A stretch of DNA of 64,000 bases from Bradyrhizobium iriomotense (GTDB lineage: Bacteria; Pseudomonadota; Alphaproteobacteria; Rhizobiales; Xanthobacteraceae). The first letter of the stretch is position 1, and each line of letters begins with the position of its first letter. The stretch lies in assembly GCF_018130765.1 (NCBI RefSeq), contig NZ_JAFCJZ010000017.1:1-64000 (forward strand), given 5' to 3'. Positions 42,600 to 51,859 of the stretch are shown piece after piece. The position numbers and the translations under genes are program-made. The notes under the pieces are model-generated. The model was not told the DNA's origin and made no database searches. It saw nothing but the letters and a program-made list of their open reading frames with translations.

Positions 42600-44042
42600 A
42601 TGCTGAGCTCCACACCGCACAATCGTTTCGCTGTCGCTATGTTTGGCCACAGACGCAATCGATACATTGGGAGCAGCTTGATCGCCGTCAGTCTGATGGT
42701 TTCGGCTCATGCGAAAGCCGAATATCGAGTGAGCGTTGGCGATGTCCTTGAGGTTACGGTCGCGGGCGTCCCCGAGCTACGGCATCGGGCTCCAGTCCAG
42801 ATGGACGGCAATATCTCCTTGCCGCTTGTCGGACTGCTCCAGGTTGCGGGCCTACCGGTGCAGCAGATTCGAGTCAAAATCGGCGCCGCACTGACAAGCA
42901 AGGTCTTTCGACAGAGGACGCCAGATGGCCGCGAGGTTGTCGTCGTCATAGACGCAGATGGAATCACGACCACGGTCGCCGAATACAGGCCGGTATACGT
43001 AAACGGGGACGTTTCCAAGCCGGGAGAATACACTTATCGACCGTCCATGACCGCGCGCCAGCTTGTCGCCATCGCGGGCGGCTACGACGTCATGCGGATC
43101 AAGATGAACAATCCCTATCTCGAGTCAGCCGATCTGAGAAGCGAATATGGATCGCTTTGGACCGAGTTCGCCAAGGAACAGTCTCATATGTGGCGTATCA
43201 AGAGCGAACTCGGCGAGGCCGCTCAGATCAGCCCAGTTGCACTGACCGACGTTCCCCTGGCTCGGTCGGCGATTTCAGAAATCGTAAATGCAGAAGCGGA
43301 ATACTTGAAGGTCAAGCAGAAGGATCATCAGCAGGAAAAGTCATTTCTTGAGCGAGGCGTGCGACAAGCGGACGAGGAGGTACGCGTACTGTCTGAGCAA
43401 CAAAAGAGAGAGGAAGAGGGATTTCAGTCGGACCTGGAGGAGCTGCAAAAGGCACAAGAACTATTCGCCAGGGGAAACTTGACCAGCCCTCGCCTTTCGG
43501 ATGCGCGCCGCGCCGTTTTATTGTCCTCAACCAGGAAGCTGCAGACTTCCGCGCAACTGATGCAGGTCAAGAAGCAGCAGGACGAACTCGTCAGAAAGCT
43601 GACAAAGCTCGATGATCAACGGCGGCTCGATCTATTTCGCGAGCTACAGGACACGAGCCTGAGGCTTAACCAAATTCGCGAGAGGCTGCAGAGCGTCGGC
43701 GAAAAACTTCAGTATACTGCGATGGTTCGATCGCAACTCGCTGGGGGAGGCGGCAGCAAGCCGAGCATCGCCATCATCAGGAAAGGCGAAAAAGCGCCTG
43801 AACGGATGACTGCGAACGAAGACACAGAATTGCAGCCCGGGGATTCCATCGAGGTCACCCTGCGGTACGAGGATGGTCTTGAGGCACCTTCCCGTAAGCT
43901 AAGCAATTTGGACACGCCAGGCGCCACAGGTCGCATCGTGACCGCGGTTGACTCGTTGCAGCCGGCAGCAGGCGATGCGGCCGCGAGCGGTGTGACCTCG
44001 TACTCTCACGCGGACAACTCGCCGCCCCCCGGGCGGAAATGA
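42600..44042 (+). CDS. Polysaccharide export protein (Wza/ExoF-like, outer-membrane or periplasmic)
   Basis: A 480-residue export protein. A signal peptide (GHRRNRYIGSSLIAVSLMVSAHA) precedes the Poly_export domain (EYRVSVGDVLEVTVAGVPE, then NISLPLVGLLQVAGL) and an SLBB-like segment (VYVNGDVSKPGEYTYRPSMT). A long coiled coil of about 200 residues (roughly 190-390) rich in Gln, Glu and Arg follows, then a second SLBB-like segment. This combination matches rhizobial ExoF-type proteins rather than Wza lipoproteins, since there is no lipobox Cys. I use the ATG at 42600, eight bases after GGAAAG; 42576 and 42639 are alternatives. It should form the export channel with the chain-length protein. Confidence 0.85.
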   Translation: MLSSTPHNRFAVAMFGHRRNRYIGSSLIAVSLMVSAHAKAEYRVSVGDVLEVTVAGVPELRHRAPVQMDGNISLPLVGLLQVAGLPVQQIRVKIGAALTSKVFRQRTPDGREVVVVIDADGITTTVAEYRPVYVNGDVSKPGEYTYRPSMTARQLVAIAGGYDVMRIKMNNPYLESADLRSEYGSLWTEFAKEQSHMWRIKSELGEAAQISPVALTDVPLARSAISEIVNAEAEYLKVKQKDHQQEKSFLERGVRQADEEVRVLSEQQKREEEGFQSDLEELQKAQELFARGNLTSPRLSDARRAVLLSSTRKLQTSAQLMQVKKQQDELVRKLTKLDDQRRLDLFRELQDTSLRLNQIRERLQSVGEKLQYTAMVRSQLAGGGGSKPSIAIIRKGEKAPERMTANEDTELQPGDSIEVTLRYEDGLEAPSRKLSNLDTPGATGRIVTAVDSLQPAAGDAAASGVTSYSHADNSPPPGRK

Positions 44043-44265
44043 AACTGGTCAGTCCGATCGGTGAGGCGACCCGATACTCCGGGCGCTTAGGGTTGGACGG
44101 CCCGCAAGCCGATTTTCGGAAGCCGATGACGCTGAACGAAGTGCCTGATCCAATCAGAGGTAGTTCCTAGAGCCCCAAATCGCCGCTCTCGGTGGTGCCA
44201 CTTGTAAGGAGAGTGGCGTGCACAGTGGACAGCGACCGATTGAACGAAAGCGGAAGGTGCCTGAA

Positions 44266-45324
44266 ATGATCTTGGTGACCGGAGGTGCCGGCTATATCGG
44301 GTCCCACGTCTGTGTCGCACTACTGGACGCTGGGTTCGACGTCGTCGCCATCGACAATCTTTCCAATAGCAACCGGGTCTCGCTCGAGCGAGTGCAGTTC
44401 ATCTGCGGACGCTCCCTCGTCTTTCGGCACGCCGACATCAGAAATGAAGAGTTGATCTACGACGTGCTTCGTACCTGCGGAGTGACTGCGGTCATTCACC
44501 TCGCAGGCCTGAAGGCCGTCGGCGATTCCACCGTCCAGCCCATGACGTATTACGAGAACAACGTCCTGGGAACGATGCGGCTCGTGTCGGCCATGAAAAG
44601 GGCGAATGTAAAGGCGCTCATCTTCAGCTCGTCCGCGACCGTTTACGGAATCCCCAAATATCTGCCGCTCGACGAGAAGCATCCCCTGCGTCCGACCAAT
44701 CCGTACGGCCGCACAAAGCTGACTATCGAAGAGATGCTGACGGACCTTTACAGGTCCGACGACAGCTGGCGGATCAGCAATTTCCGCTACTTCAACCCGG
44801 TTGGCGCGCACGAAAGCGGGCTCATCGGAGAAGATCCGCTGGGCACTCCGAATAACCTGCTACCGTTTGTCGCGCAGGTGGCGATTGGACGCCAGGAGAA
44901 GTTGCGGATTTTGGGAAACGACTATGACACGCCTGATGGCACCTGCATCCGCGACTTCATTCATGTGGTCGATCTCGCAGCCGGGCATTTGAGTGCCTTG
45001 CGCCAGCCCAGACATCCCGGTCTGCTCACGGTCAATCTTGGGACGGGCAGCGGCACCAGCGTTCTGGACGTCGTTCGCACATTCGAAGAAGCGAGCGGGC
45101 GGTCAATCCCCTATGAAATTGGGGAGCGACGGGTCGGTGATGTCGCGGCCTGTTATGCCGACCCGACTTTTGCGAAGGTCGCGCTGGGCTGGATGTCTGC
45201 GCGGTCGTTGCAGCAGATGTGTGCGGACCATTGGCGTTGGCAGCTGCAGAACCCCAACGGTTATGGTGACAGCGAGTTCTCGAAGATTCGAGAGCGGTCG
45301 AGGTATCTCCGCCGTCATAGCTGA
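44266..45324 (+). CDS. galE: UDP-glucose 4-epimerase
   Basis: A 352-residue extended short-chain dehydrogenase with GGAGYIGSHV at the start, HLAGLKAVGDS, the catalytic FSSSATVYG and YGRTK (Tyr and Lys), and RYFNPVGAHESG. This is the standard GalE pattern for interconverting UDP-glucose and UDP-galactose. The ATG at 44266 follows GGAAGG; the longer frame from 44218 lacks similarity in its first 16 residues. It lies at the right edge of the polysaccharide locus and would provide UDP-galactose for the repeat unit. UDP-GlcNAc/GalNAc epimerase activity is possible but not predictable here. Confidence 0.93.
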   Translation: MILVTGGAGYIGSHVCVALLDAGFDVVAIDNLSNSNRVSLERVQFICGRSLVFRHADIRNEELIYDVLRTCGVTAVIHLAGLKAVGDSTVQPMTYYENNVLGTMRLVSAMKRANVKALIFSSSATVYGIPKYLPLDEKHPLRPTNPYGRTKLTIEEMLTDLYRSDDSWRISNFRYFNPVGAHESGLIGEDPLGTPNNLLPFVAQVAIGRQEKLRILGNDYDTPDGTCIRDFIHVVDLAAGHLSALRQPRHPGLLTVNLGTGSGTSVLDVVRTFEEASGRSIPYEIGERRVGDVAACYADPTFAKVALGWMSARSLQQMCADHWRWQLQNPNGYGDSEFSKIRERSRYLRRHS

Positions 45325-45491
45325 GTGCGCCCGCCCAAGGTGTTGACGGAGGGACTAACCGCATGGCTAGAACTCGGGGCAAGCCTCGGCAGTAAGCATG
45401 CCGCCCATCAGAGGTAGCTCGTAATGACCCTAAATCTCCGTGCCGCGGAGCAGGCGTACGGCTAAGATGCTGTCGCGCATGGGGATTGGAG

Positions 45492-45707
45492 ATGATGCCA
45501 CATTATCGTGCATACGTTCTGGATGAACATGGCCAGTTGGGGAGCGTGGTCAACCTTCAAAGCCCAGATGACGCGTCCGCGACCAAGCGAGCCGGGCAGT
45601 TGGCGGACGGTCACGAGGTCCAGCTTTGGCGACTGGTCGCCGAGCTCAAATTAGACGATCCGCAGCACCGCTCCAAGCGGAGGCGCGTCCGGGCACCAAT
45701 GCACTGA
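45492..45707 (+). CDS. Small conserved protein, Bradyrhizobium type
   Basis: About 71 residues starting MMPHYRAYVLDEHGQ, with the pattern DDASATKRAGQLADGHEVQLW. Proteins of this kind, with a YRAY...D..G start and an A..LADGH..ELW middle, recur in many copies in Bradyrhizobium genomes as far as I recall; their function is unknown. It is soluble, with a conserved first half and a basic, variable tail. The start is one of two ATGs (45492 or 45495) after GGAG. Confidence 0.7.
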   Translation: MMPHYRAYVLDEHGQLGSVVNLQSPDDASATKRAGQLADGHEVQLWRLVAELKLDDPQHRSKRRRVRAPMH

Positions 45708-45849
45708 GCTCGATAGCATGTTACGCGTTCTCCTCGGACAGTTCCGCCGATAATTTGCACTACGATTCGACTGCGAACCGCCCGCCGGCACGCGCTTCCG
45801 CATGGAGCTTGGGGACGACAGATCCGCTGATTACAAGGACGTTGGCGTG

Positions 45850-46275
45850 TCAACGCTTCGGCCTCTTCGCGAGATGAACCATCATCCGGTCAGTCGCGGC
45901 GGACAGCGCGAAGCCAACGAGTGCCGAGAGCGCATCGACCACAAAATCCTCAAACCTCGCGTGTCGTCCCGGCACCCATAGTTGCATAATCTCAAGCAGG
46001 CCGATCAGGACGACCGCAACCGATAAAGACGTCCAACTCCGTTGCGGATAGGCTCGGGCAAAGAGAAATCCGACCAAAAGGAAGGCGAGCGTGTGATCGC
46101 CCTGCTGTCCGAGAACGGGGGCAGGCCGAACGCCCTGAGGTCCGAGCGTTACGACAGTGACAGCGACCGCGAGCAGCCACGCCACGAGCCGAAGAAACGC
46201 GATACGCCCCCTTGAAGCGCCTCGATTTATAGCCTCAGCCGGCGCTCCATTTTCGAGACTTGATTTCAAGAGCAT
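45850..46275 (-). CDS. VanZ-like membrane protein
   Basis: A 141-residue protein with four hydrophobic helices (FLRLVAWLLAVAVTVVTLG, HTLAFLLVGFLFA, LSVAVVLIGLLEIMQL and DFVVDALSALVGFAL). The GDHTLAF and LEIMQLWVPGRHARFEDFVVDALSALVG pattern is the VanZ-like signature. The family is widespread and its function is unclear; it is often found near polysaccharide genes and named only for similarity to a teicoplanin-resistance protein. No resistance role is implied. Confidence 0.85.
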   Translation of the reverse strand: MLLKSSLENGAPAEAINRGASRGRIAFLRLVAWLLAVAVTVVTLGPQGVRPAPVLGQQGDHTLAFLLVGFLFARAYPQRSWTSLSVAVVLIGLLEIMQLWVPGRHARFEDFVVDALSALVGFALSAATDRMMVHLAKRPKR

Positions 46276-46491
46276 GTTCTGCCACCCACGGCAAAAGCAA
46301 CATCAACACTCATGGTGCCCTTAGCGACTACCTTTCCTACGCCACGCGCGAAAACATCATTGAACGCTCGACATAAAATTTCAAACACCGCTTCGTACAG
46401 GCTGCCTCGCATAGGGAGTACCCATCCATGGCAATTGTTGAAAGGACTGCTTCCCGCAACAATAGCTGCCTTCCTCGGGATCAGAGTTGCA

Positions 46492-46758
46492 ATGGCAGTG
46501 GCAATCCAGGGGAACGCGGGGGCCAGTTTGTCGATTAGTCGCACGCAGATCATCGAATGGGACGGCAAGGCCCTGAGCGGTTGGGTCAACCTCGAAGGAA
46601 CGCCGACGAAAGTTTCAGCTGACCGGGAAACAATCCATACCCATGCGCCTGGCTTTAGCGACGCACTCACCCGCGAGATCGACAGGCATCGGGATGAGAT
46701 ATTCGAGAAGTTGCTGCCCTTCTTCAAGCAGCAAACGCGAGATTTCCAGCGCGGTTGA
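46492..46758 (+). CDS. Possible small DUF1488-like protein
   Basis: About 88 residues from an ATG at 46492. The core SLSISRTQIIEWDGKALSG is followed by VNLEGTPTKVSADRETIHTH and a C-terminal helix EIDRHRDEIFEKLLPFF, which looks like a compact folded protein and recalls small DUF1488-type proteins. The opposite strand also has a long open frame (46266-46982) across the same bases, but its translation is Arg/Ser/Cys-rich and unlike a protein. The start is uncertain: a TTG at 46529 is also possible, and no strong ribosome site is seen. Confidence 0.5.
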   Translation: MAVAIQGNAGASLSISRTQIIEWDGKALSGWVNLEGTPTKVSADRETIHTHAPGFSDALTREIDRHRDEIFEKLLPFFKQQTRDFQRG

Positions 46759-47161
46759 TTGTAGTTGCACCGAGGAATCGCCGCCCCGCTTGTTTCGGAA
46801 GGCAGTAGCAACCTGTCGTGCAGGCTCCGCGTTGCCGTCCGGCCGCGGTAGAACCGCACTTGCGGTTCTTTGTTGCTGGCACGTCCTGAACGGCAGGCGC
46901 TGGAATGGACGGCCCCAAGCTCCAGCGCGCTAGGACCGCGAAGACGCCGAGCCCGACAGCGTTCGTTGCCGATCAATTCCATACAGATACACGAGAAGGA
47001 ACTCAGGGCAGTTCACCCCATCGATGATCGGACACGATCTGACGTCTAACCCAAAAGTGGCGGGGGAGCGTCATCCATGCGAGCTATATGATTCGCGTGC
47101 GGATGGAGGGCATAATAGTCATCTGAGCGAAATCGTATCGCCACGCGACAGCTGTTTGCAG
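46759..47161. other. Intergenic stretch before the envelope-protein run
   Basis: About 400 bases with no clear gene. It should contain the promoter of the coiled-coil gene at 47162 and following genes, in its right-hand part. In-frame starts for the coiled-coil gene extend back to 47024, but their translation lacks a signal peptide or similarity. I see no repeat or terminator. Confidence 0.45.
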
Positions 47162-49081
47162 ATGAGTCGTACGATCATGTTCAACGATAAGGTGGTGAAG
47201 ATCTTTCCTACGCAGGGACAATGTGCATCCCTGTGTATGGCAGCGGCTATGCTCGCTATGACATGGGTCTCGGAAACGATGGCTTCCCCGCGTCAGGCGA
47301 GGCATCTCGCAGACGCGCTGCGGGCGACGATTGCGCGCGATCTCGGTCCTGACGAGTTCGAGACCCCGCTGTCACGCCAGGGCGGAAGCGAGAAATCGAG
47401 ACAGATTGCGCAAGCGACAACCAGCGACACCGACGCCCTGCAGCAACCTCCGGAACAGCAACGCGGCTGGGCAGAGTCGCTATCTTGCGAACTTGCCCTT
47501 GCAAGGCGCGACATCGCGTTGCTGCAATATTTCGAGCAGGAACACGGGAGGGCCGAGCGGCTCGCGCATGATCTTGATGCAGCGCGGCGCGAGTTCGAAA
47601 CTCAAAAGGCGTTGGTGGCAAAGGCCGTCGAGGAAGCTTCCCGACTGAAGGAGGCTTCCCAGCCGACTCGAGCAGGCGAGAGTGGCCCGGCTGAGTTGCA
47701 GGCGTCGCTGCAGGAGGAGCGCGAGCGGTCGGCCCGGCTGGAGCAGGACCTCGCAGCTGCGCAACAACACGTCGAGACCCAGGCTACGTTGCTGGCAAAG
47801 GCAAACGAGGAAGTCGCGCAGCGAAGTCGGGCGGCGGAGGCCAGTGCCGCGGATTCAACGCAACCGATGCAGAAGGAGCGCGAAACGTCCGCCCAGCTTG
47901 CGCAGGATCTCTCCCTGTCGCTAAGCGCAATTTATGCATATCAGGCGCAAACCGCGCCGTCAGCGAGAGCCAGCGACGGCTCGTACCTACTGAAAGCGGC
48001 AGAAGAGGACGGCGCGGCGGAGCTGCGGAATTCCCCGCAACAAGAGCGCGATCGGGCCGGGCAGCTGGAGCAGGCGCTGGTGGCCGCGCGCCGAGATATC
48101 GATGAGCAGGCGGCGCTGGCCGCAAGGGCGGGTGACGAGGTCGCCAGACTGACGCGAGCAGCAAAAGCCGAGGCCGCAGAGCAGAGGCGATCGATCCAGA
48201 AGGAGCAAGAGAGAGCCGATGCGCTGGCGCAGGATCTCTCGATCGCTCGCAGCAAGATCTACGCATACGAAGCTCAAGCGGCCAAAGCGAGCGAGGAAGC
48301 GGCACAGCTCAGACAGACGGCGGCGAGCAATACGGCCTCGTTGGAGGAAGCACAGCAGCGGGAGCGCGAGCGGGCTGAGCAGCTGGCCCGGGACTTTGCG
48401 AAAGCAAACCGCGAGCTCGACGCGCAGACCGAACGGGTGTCCAAGGCGAGCGAGGACGTCGCACGGATCAAGCAGGCCGGAGAGCGTGAATCGGCTGAGC
48501 TGCGGAGCTTGTTGCAGCGTGAGCGCGAGCGCGCGGAGGGATTGGAAAGGGATCTCGTATTGGCGCGTCGAGATAACGGCGCGCTTGCGGCGAAAACTCC
48601 CTTTGCTGCATCTCCGCCGGCTACCACCGGCAAGGCCCTGCGCGAGGAGCCGCCGTCGGCGCCGGCCCGGCCAATCCAAAGTCGGCCTGTGCAAGACGGC
48701 CCCGTCCAGGACAAGCTCATCCAACACAAATCGGTCGGAGACAGACCCGTCCAAGACAAAGCCATAGCGGCGCGCAGCCGGGGCGATGCTCAGGTCCGGT
48801 TCAACGACAGCGTGCAAGTGGAGAAACTAATCGCGCGCGCCAGCGCGCTACTTGAACAGGGAGACATCGGTTCTGCGCGCATCGTGCTGGAGCGCGCCGC
48901 TGAGATGGGGAGCGCGAAAGCAAGCTTCGCGCTCGCGGAAACCTACGATCCGCTGATCCTGCCAAATTTCGGAACGTACGGAACGCAAGGCGATTCCGCT
49001 AAAGCGCAAGATCTTTATGCGCGAGCCGAAGCTGGGGGAATCAAGGAAGCGAAAGCGCGATTCGAAGCGTTGCGCCGATAG
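47162..49081 (+). CDS. Coiled-coil protein with C-terminal Sel1-like repeat
   Basis: A 639-residue protein. The N-terminus (MSRTIMFNDKVVKIFPTQ, then LCMAAAMLAMTWVSETMASP) resembles a membrane anchor or signal sequence. Residues 85-510 form a long coiled coil made of about six divergent units of roughly 70 residues, each with the pattern ERERAxxLxxDLxxARRxIxxxxAxxAKAxEEVARLxxA. A Pro/Gln-rich linker with short VQDKxIQ repeats follows. The last 100 residues (VEKLIARASALLEQGDIGSARIVLERAAEMGSAKASFALAETYDP) are Sel1/TPR-like. It probably sits in the periplasm or inner membrane as a scaffold. It is 42 bases upstream of the TAXI-type gene, so the two are likely in one operon. Confidence 0.82.
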   Translation: MSRTIMFNDKVVKIFPTQGQCASLCMAAAMLAMTWVSETMASPRQARHLADALRATIARDLGPDEFETPLSRQGGSEKSRQIAQATTSDTDALQQPPEQQRGWAESLSCELALARRDIALLQYFEQEHGRAERLAHDLDAARREFETQKALVAKAVEEASRLKEASQPTRAGESGPAELQASLQEERERSARLEQDLAAAQQHVETQATLLAKANEEVAQRSRAAEASAADSTQPMQKERETSAQLAQDLSLSLSAIYAYQAQTAPSARASDGSYLLKAAEEDGAAELRNSPQQERDRAGQLEQALVAARRDIDEQAALAARAGDEVARLTRAAKAEAAEQRRSIQKEQERADALAQDLSIARSKIYAYEAQAAKASEEAAQLRQTAASNTASLEEAQQRERERAEQLARDFAKANRELDAQTERVSKASEDVARIKQAGERESAELRSLLQRERERAEGLERDLVLARRDNGALAAKTPFAASPPATTGKALREEPPSAPARPIQSRPVQDGPVQDKLIQHKSVGDRPVQDKAIAARSRGDAQVRFNDSVQVEKLIARASALLEQGDIGSARIVLERAAEMGSAKASFALAETYDPLILPNFGTYGTQGDSAKAQDLYARAEAGGIKEAKARFEALRR

Positions 49082-49123
49082 AGAGCCCGAACACGGATGC
49101 AGCGTGAGTAAAGGAGTTCGTCG

Positions 49124-50167
49124 ATGATAGGGTTCACAGGATTCCGCCGGCTGGCCTTGCTTGCGGCGTTCGCATCGTCGCTCATGGCCATTCAGCCCTG
49201 GGCGGACGCGCGGCCGTTGAATTCGCAACCCCACCATGCTCGGCCGGTTCGGCCCGCGCCTTCGCAACCGAGACCTGAGGTGCTCTCCATGAACGCCTGG
49301 ACTGTCGGCCTGGCCGGAGGCCTGCTCGAAGGTGCGCCGATCCGACTGGCGGCGGAGATCGCACGTGTGGTCGACGACGGGGATAACCTGCACGTTCTAC
49401 CGGTCGTCACTCGCGGAGCTACTGAAAACGTGAATTCCCTGCTCTATTTACGCGGCATAGATGCGGCAATCATCAATTCCGACGCGCTCGAAGAATACAA
49501 AAGCCAGGTGCCGGACATCCAGCAACGAATTGCGTATGTCCTGAATCTGTTCCCGTCCGAGCTGCATATCTTCGTTCGACCGGAGATCCAGAGCTTGAGC
49601 GATCTCTCCGGCAAGAAGGTCAACTTCAATACACAGGGCACCGCTGCGGCCTATTCGGGCCCGCTGATCTTTAGCCGCCTCAAGCTCGAGGTGGAAAAAA
49701 CGTTCATCCCGCACCAGGTCGCGCTCGAGCAGATGCGCAAGGGCGAGATTGCAGCGGTTGTCTTCATTACATCGAAGCCGGTGGATGCTTTCGTCCGAGG
49801 CCGCTGGGAGCAGGGTTTCAAGTTCCTGTCCCTCCCCTACGACGGCCGGTTCGAGGACTACTATCTTCCCGCCTCCCTCGGTGAAGCCGACTATCCCAAT
49901 CTGATCAAGCCGGGCGAACGGATTTCGACGATCGCCGTGCCGACCGCTCTGGTCGCCTTCAATTGGCCGGTTAAGTCAAATCGCTCCGAGCGCGTCTCAC
50001 GCTTCATCGAACACCTGTTCTCCCGGATCGACAGGCTGCAGGCTCCCGGTTTCGACCCGAAGTGGAAATCCATCAATCTTGCTGCGACGGTTCCCGGTCT
50101 CGTGCGCGTCCCAGCGGCGCAGGCGTGGCTGGATCGTCAGCACCGCGCAACACAAGCATCGCAATGA
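49124..50167 (+). CDS. TAXI-family TRAP solute-binding-like protein
   Basis: A 347-residue exported protein with a signal peptide (GFRRLALLAAFASSLMAIQPWADA). The mature part shows the TAXI/NMT1-like binding-protein pattern: TVGLAGGLLEGAPIRLAAEIARV, LPVVTRGATENVNSLLYLRGIDAAII, LHIFVRPEIQSLSDLSGKKV and NTQGTAAAYSG. Such proteins bind small organic anions in the periplasm. No TRAP membrane subunits are encoded nearby, so it may act as a sensor or with a distant permease. It overlaps the next gene by ATGA. Confidence 0.87.
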   Translation: MIGFTGFRRLALLAAFASSLMAIQPWADARPLNSQPHHARPVRPAPSQPRPEVLSMNAWTVGLAGGLLEGAPIRLAAEIARVVDDGDNLHVLPVVTRGATENVNSLLYLRGIDAAIINSDALEEYKSQVPDIQQRIAYVLNLFPSELHIFVRPEIQSLSDLSGKKVNFNTQGTAAAYSGPLIFSRLKLEVEKTFIPHQVALEQMRKGEIAAVVFITSKPVDAFVRGRWEQGFKFLSLPYDGRFEDYYLPASLGEADYPNLIKPGERISTIAVPTALVAFNWPVKSNRSERVSRFIEHLFSRIDRLQAPGFDPKWKSINLAATVPGLVRVPAAQAWLDRQHRATQASQ

Positions 50168-50784
50168 ACCGCGCCGCGATCCTGCTTCCCATAGCGCTTG
50201 GAGTTGCAGGCGGCATAGCGCCAGCCCAGGATTTGACGACACAGCTACGCTCCTGCCTTCAGAGGCAGCACACGGAGCGCCTCGAGTGCCTGGACAAATT
50301 GACCCGCACCGTGGCGCCCCAGCATCGTCAGTCCCCCGAAGACGGCTGGATCGTCAGCCAGACGACCTCGCCGATAGACTACTCTCCGATCGCGACCGCC
50401 ACGACCTCGTCACGCGGCGGAGCCGGCGAGTCCGCGATGCAATTATCGATTCGCTGCCGCAGCGGCCGGACCGATTTGGTGCTCACGGGCCCCGGCATCT
50501 CCCGCGGAGGCGGTGACGATGCAATTTCCTATCGCATCAATGATAACCCGGCGGTGCAAGTTGCGGCAGCCGTCCCGACGTTCGGGCCCGGCGTCGCGTT
50601 TACCGGGGACGTTGTTCGCTTGCTGCAGTCACTTCCAGACAGCGGGACTCTTATTGTCCTGCTCTCAAAACGGGGCGGCGCCGCCCATGACGGCACGTTC
50701 TCCCTCGCTGGGTTGGACGAAGCACGCACGAAGATAGCAGCGGCGTGCAAATGGCCGCGCGCGATCGCGACACCAGGCCATTGA
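50164..50784 (+). CDS. VasI/TagO-like periplasmic protein
   Basis: A 206-residue exported protein (signal NRAAILLPIALGVAGGIAPAQ). The pattern CLQRQHTERLECLDKL, then DGWIVSQTTSPIDYSPI and MQLSIRCRSGRTDLVL resembles the VasI/TagO family. That family is named from type VI secretion clusters but also occurs without them. No type VI genes are present in this window. The start overlaps the TAXI gene stop, so the two are coupled. The domain contains a putative disulphide pair near the N-terminus (Cys-Cys in CLQRQ and LECLD). Confidence 0.78.
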   Translation: MNRAAILLPIALGVAGGIAPAQDLTTQLRSCLQRQHTERLECLDKLTRTVAPQHRQSPEDGWIVSQTTSPIDYSPIATATTSSRGGAGESAMQLSIRCRSGRTDLVLTGPGISRGGGDDAISYRINDNPAVQVAAAVPTFGPGVAFTGDVVRLLQSLPDSGTLIVLLSKRGGAAHDGTFSLAGLDEARTKIAAACKWPRAIATPGH

Positions 50785-50821
50785 CGGGATGCAAACCTGT
50801 TTTCTTCAACGGAGGTGAATA

Positions 50822-51415
50822 ATGATGACGTTCCAACATATTGGCAAAGTGTTCGCGATGGCAGCGATTTCTGTTCTGACTTCTGCATCGTTTGCGGTCG
50901 CAGAACAGGGCGGAAGATACTGGACGCCGGCAGACGGGCAATCCGTCCAGCATAAGGCAGCGCACGCGAGACAACACGTAGCGATGCCGGCGAAGCGGAA
51001 GCAGGCCGCGCTTGTCCCTACGAAGGCTTCGGCCGCCTCAAAGGAGAAAGAGCATCATTTGATCCTGCAAGTAAACGCCAATGACGCCCCGGCGATGAAT
51101 CTCGCGCTCAACAACGCGGTCAACGTGGCGCAATACTACAAGGACGCAGGCGAGAAGGTGAAGATCGAGGTCGTCACGTTTGGACCCGGGCTGCACATGC
51201 TGCGTGAAGACACATCGCCGGTCAAAGCGCGCATCGAGGAAATGGCTCTGAGCACGCCTGAGGTTTCGTTCAAGGCCTGCGGCAACACCCAGGAGAAAAT
51301 GAAGAAGGCCGAGAACAAGGACATACCGATCGTGCGTCAGGCGGAGATCGTGAAATCCGGCGTCGTGCGCGTGATGGAGTTGCAAGAGATGGGCTGGACC
51401 TACGTCAAGCCGTAG
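50822..51415 (+). CDS. Exported DsrE-family-like protein
   Basis: A 197-residue protein with a signal peptide (IGKVFAMAAISVLTSASFAVA), a basic linker of about 55 residues and a DsrE/F-like domain (about 75-197: HHLILQVNANDAPAMNLALNNAVNVAQYY, IEVVTFGPGLHMLRED, FKACGNTQEKM and GVVRVMELQEMGWTYV). The single conserved Cys in FKACGNT matches the sulfur-carrier Cys of DsrE-like proteins. Periplasmic DsrE-type proteins are poorly understood. It follows the VasI-like gene by 37 bases after a GGAGGTG ribosome site, so it is probably in the same operon. Confidence 0.85.
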   Translation: MMTFQHIGKVFAMAAISVLTSASFAVAEQGGRYWTPADGQSVQHKAAHARQHVAMPAKRKQAALVPTKASAASKEKEHHLILQVNANDAPAMNLALNNAVNVAQYYKDAGEKVKIEVVTFGPGLHMLREDTSPVKARIEEMALSTPEVSFKACGNTQEKMKKAENKDIPIVRQAEIVKSGVVRVMELQEMGWTYVKP

Positions 51416-51519
51416 CAGCTGGGTCGCGGCAATGACGTCGGCCGCCATCGCCGCGTCCAAGAGCATTTCATTTGAAATTCGCGGCGTCGAGCACCGTCTC
51501 ATTCACTGCCGGGAAAGTC

Positions 51520-51747
51520 ATGCCGGAATCAGCCTGCACCAATCTCGGTTTTCCCCCGGGCTCACGCGTTCAGGTAAAGCCTGAAGCAGGTACTCGCCTG
51601 TCTGGAAAGACCGGACGCGTCATCGGCGGCGGATTTTATCCGAGAAGCCTGCGTGTGGTTCTGGACGGATCGAAGGTTCCAATCACTCTGCACGTGAACT
51701 ATGTGGCCGCGATCGATGACGACATCGACCCGGTGAAACCGGATTGA
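51520..51747 (+). CDS. Small conserved protein, function unknown
   Basis: A 75-residue protein from an ATG at 51520 that follows GGGAAAG. The pattern LGFPPGSRVQVKPEAGTRLSGKTGRVIGGGFYPRSLRVVLDGS suggests a small beta-barrel of the KOW/SH3 type, such as is found in nucleic-acid-binding or regulatory proteins. The function cannot be inferred. It lies downstream of the envelope run but separated by about 100 bases, so it may be independent. Confidence 0.6.
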   Translation: MPESACTNLGFPPGSRVQVKPEAGTRLSGKTGRVIGGGFYPRSLRVVLDGSKVPITLHVNYVAAIDDDIDPVKPD

Positions 51748-51859
51748 TGGATGGTCGAGGTCGGATCGGAATCGAGGGTCGTTCCAAATTCGATCGAGAG
51801 AAGTGAGGCCCGCATAGAACGACTACTCTTTTCATGTCCGGCAATTACCCTGCATCCCG

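Noticed and set aside
50164..50784. Type VI secretion system suggested by the VasI/TagO-like gene
   Set aside because: No other type VI gene is present, and this family also occurs without such systems.
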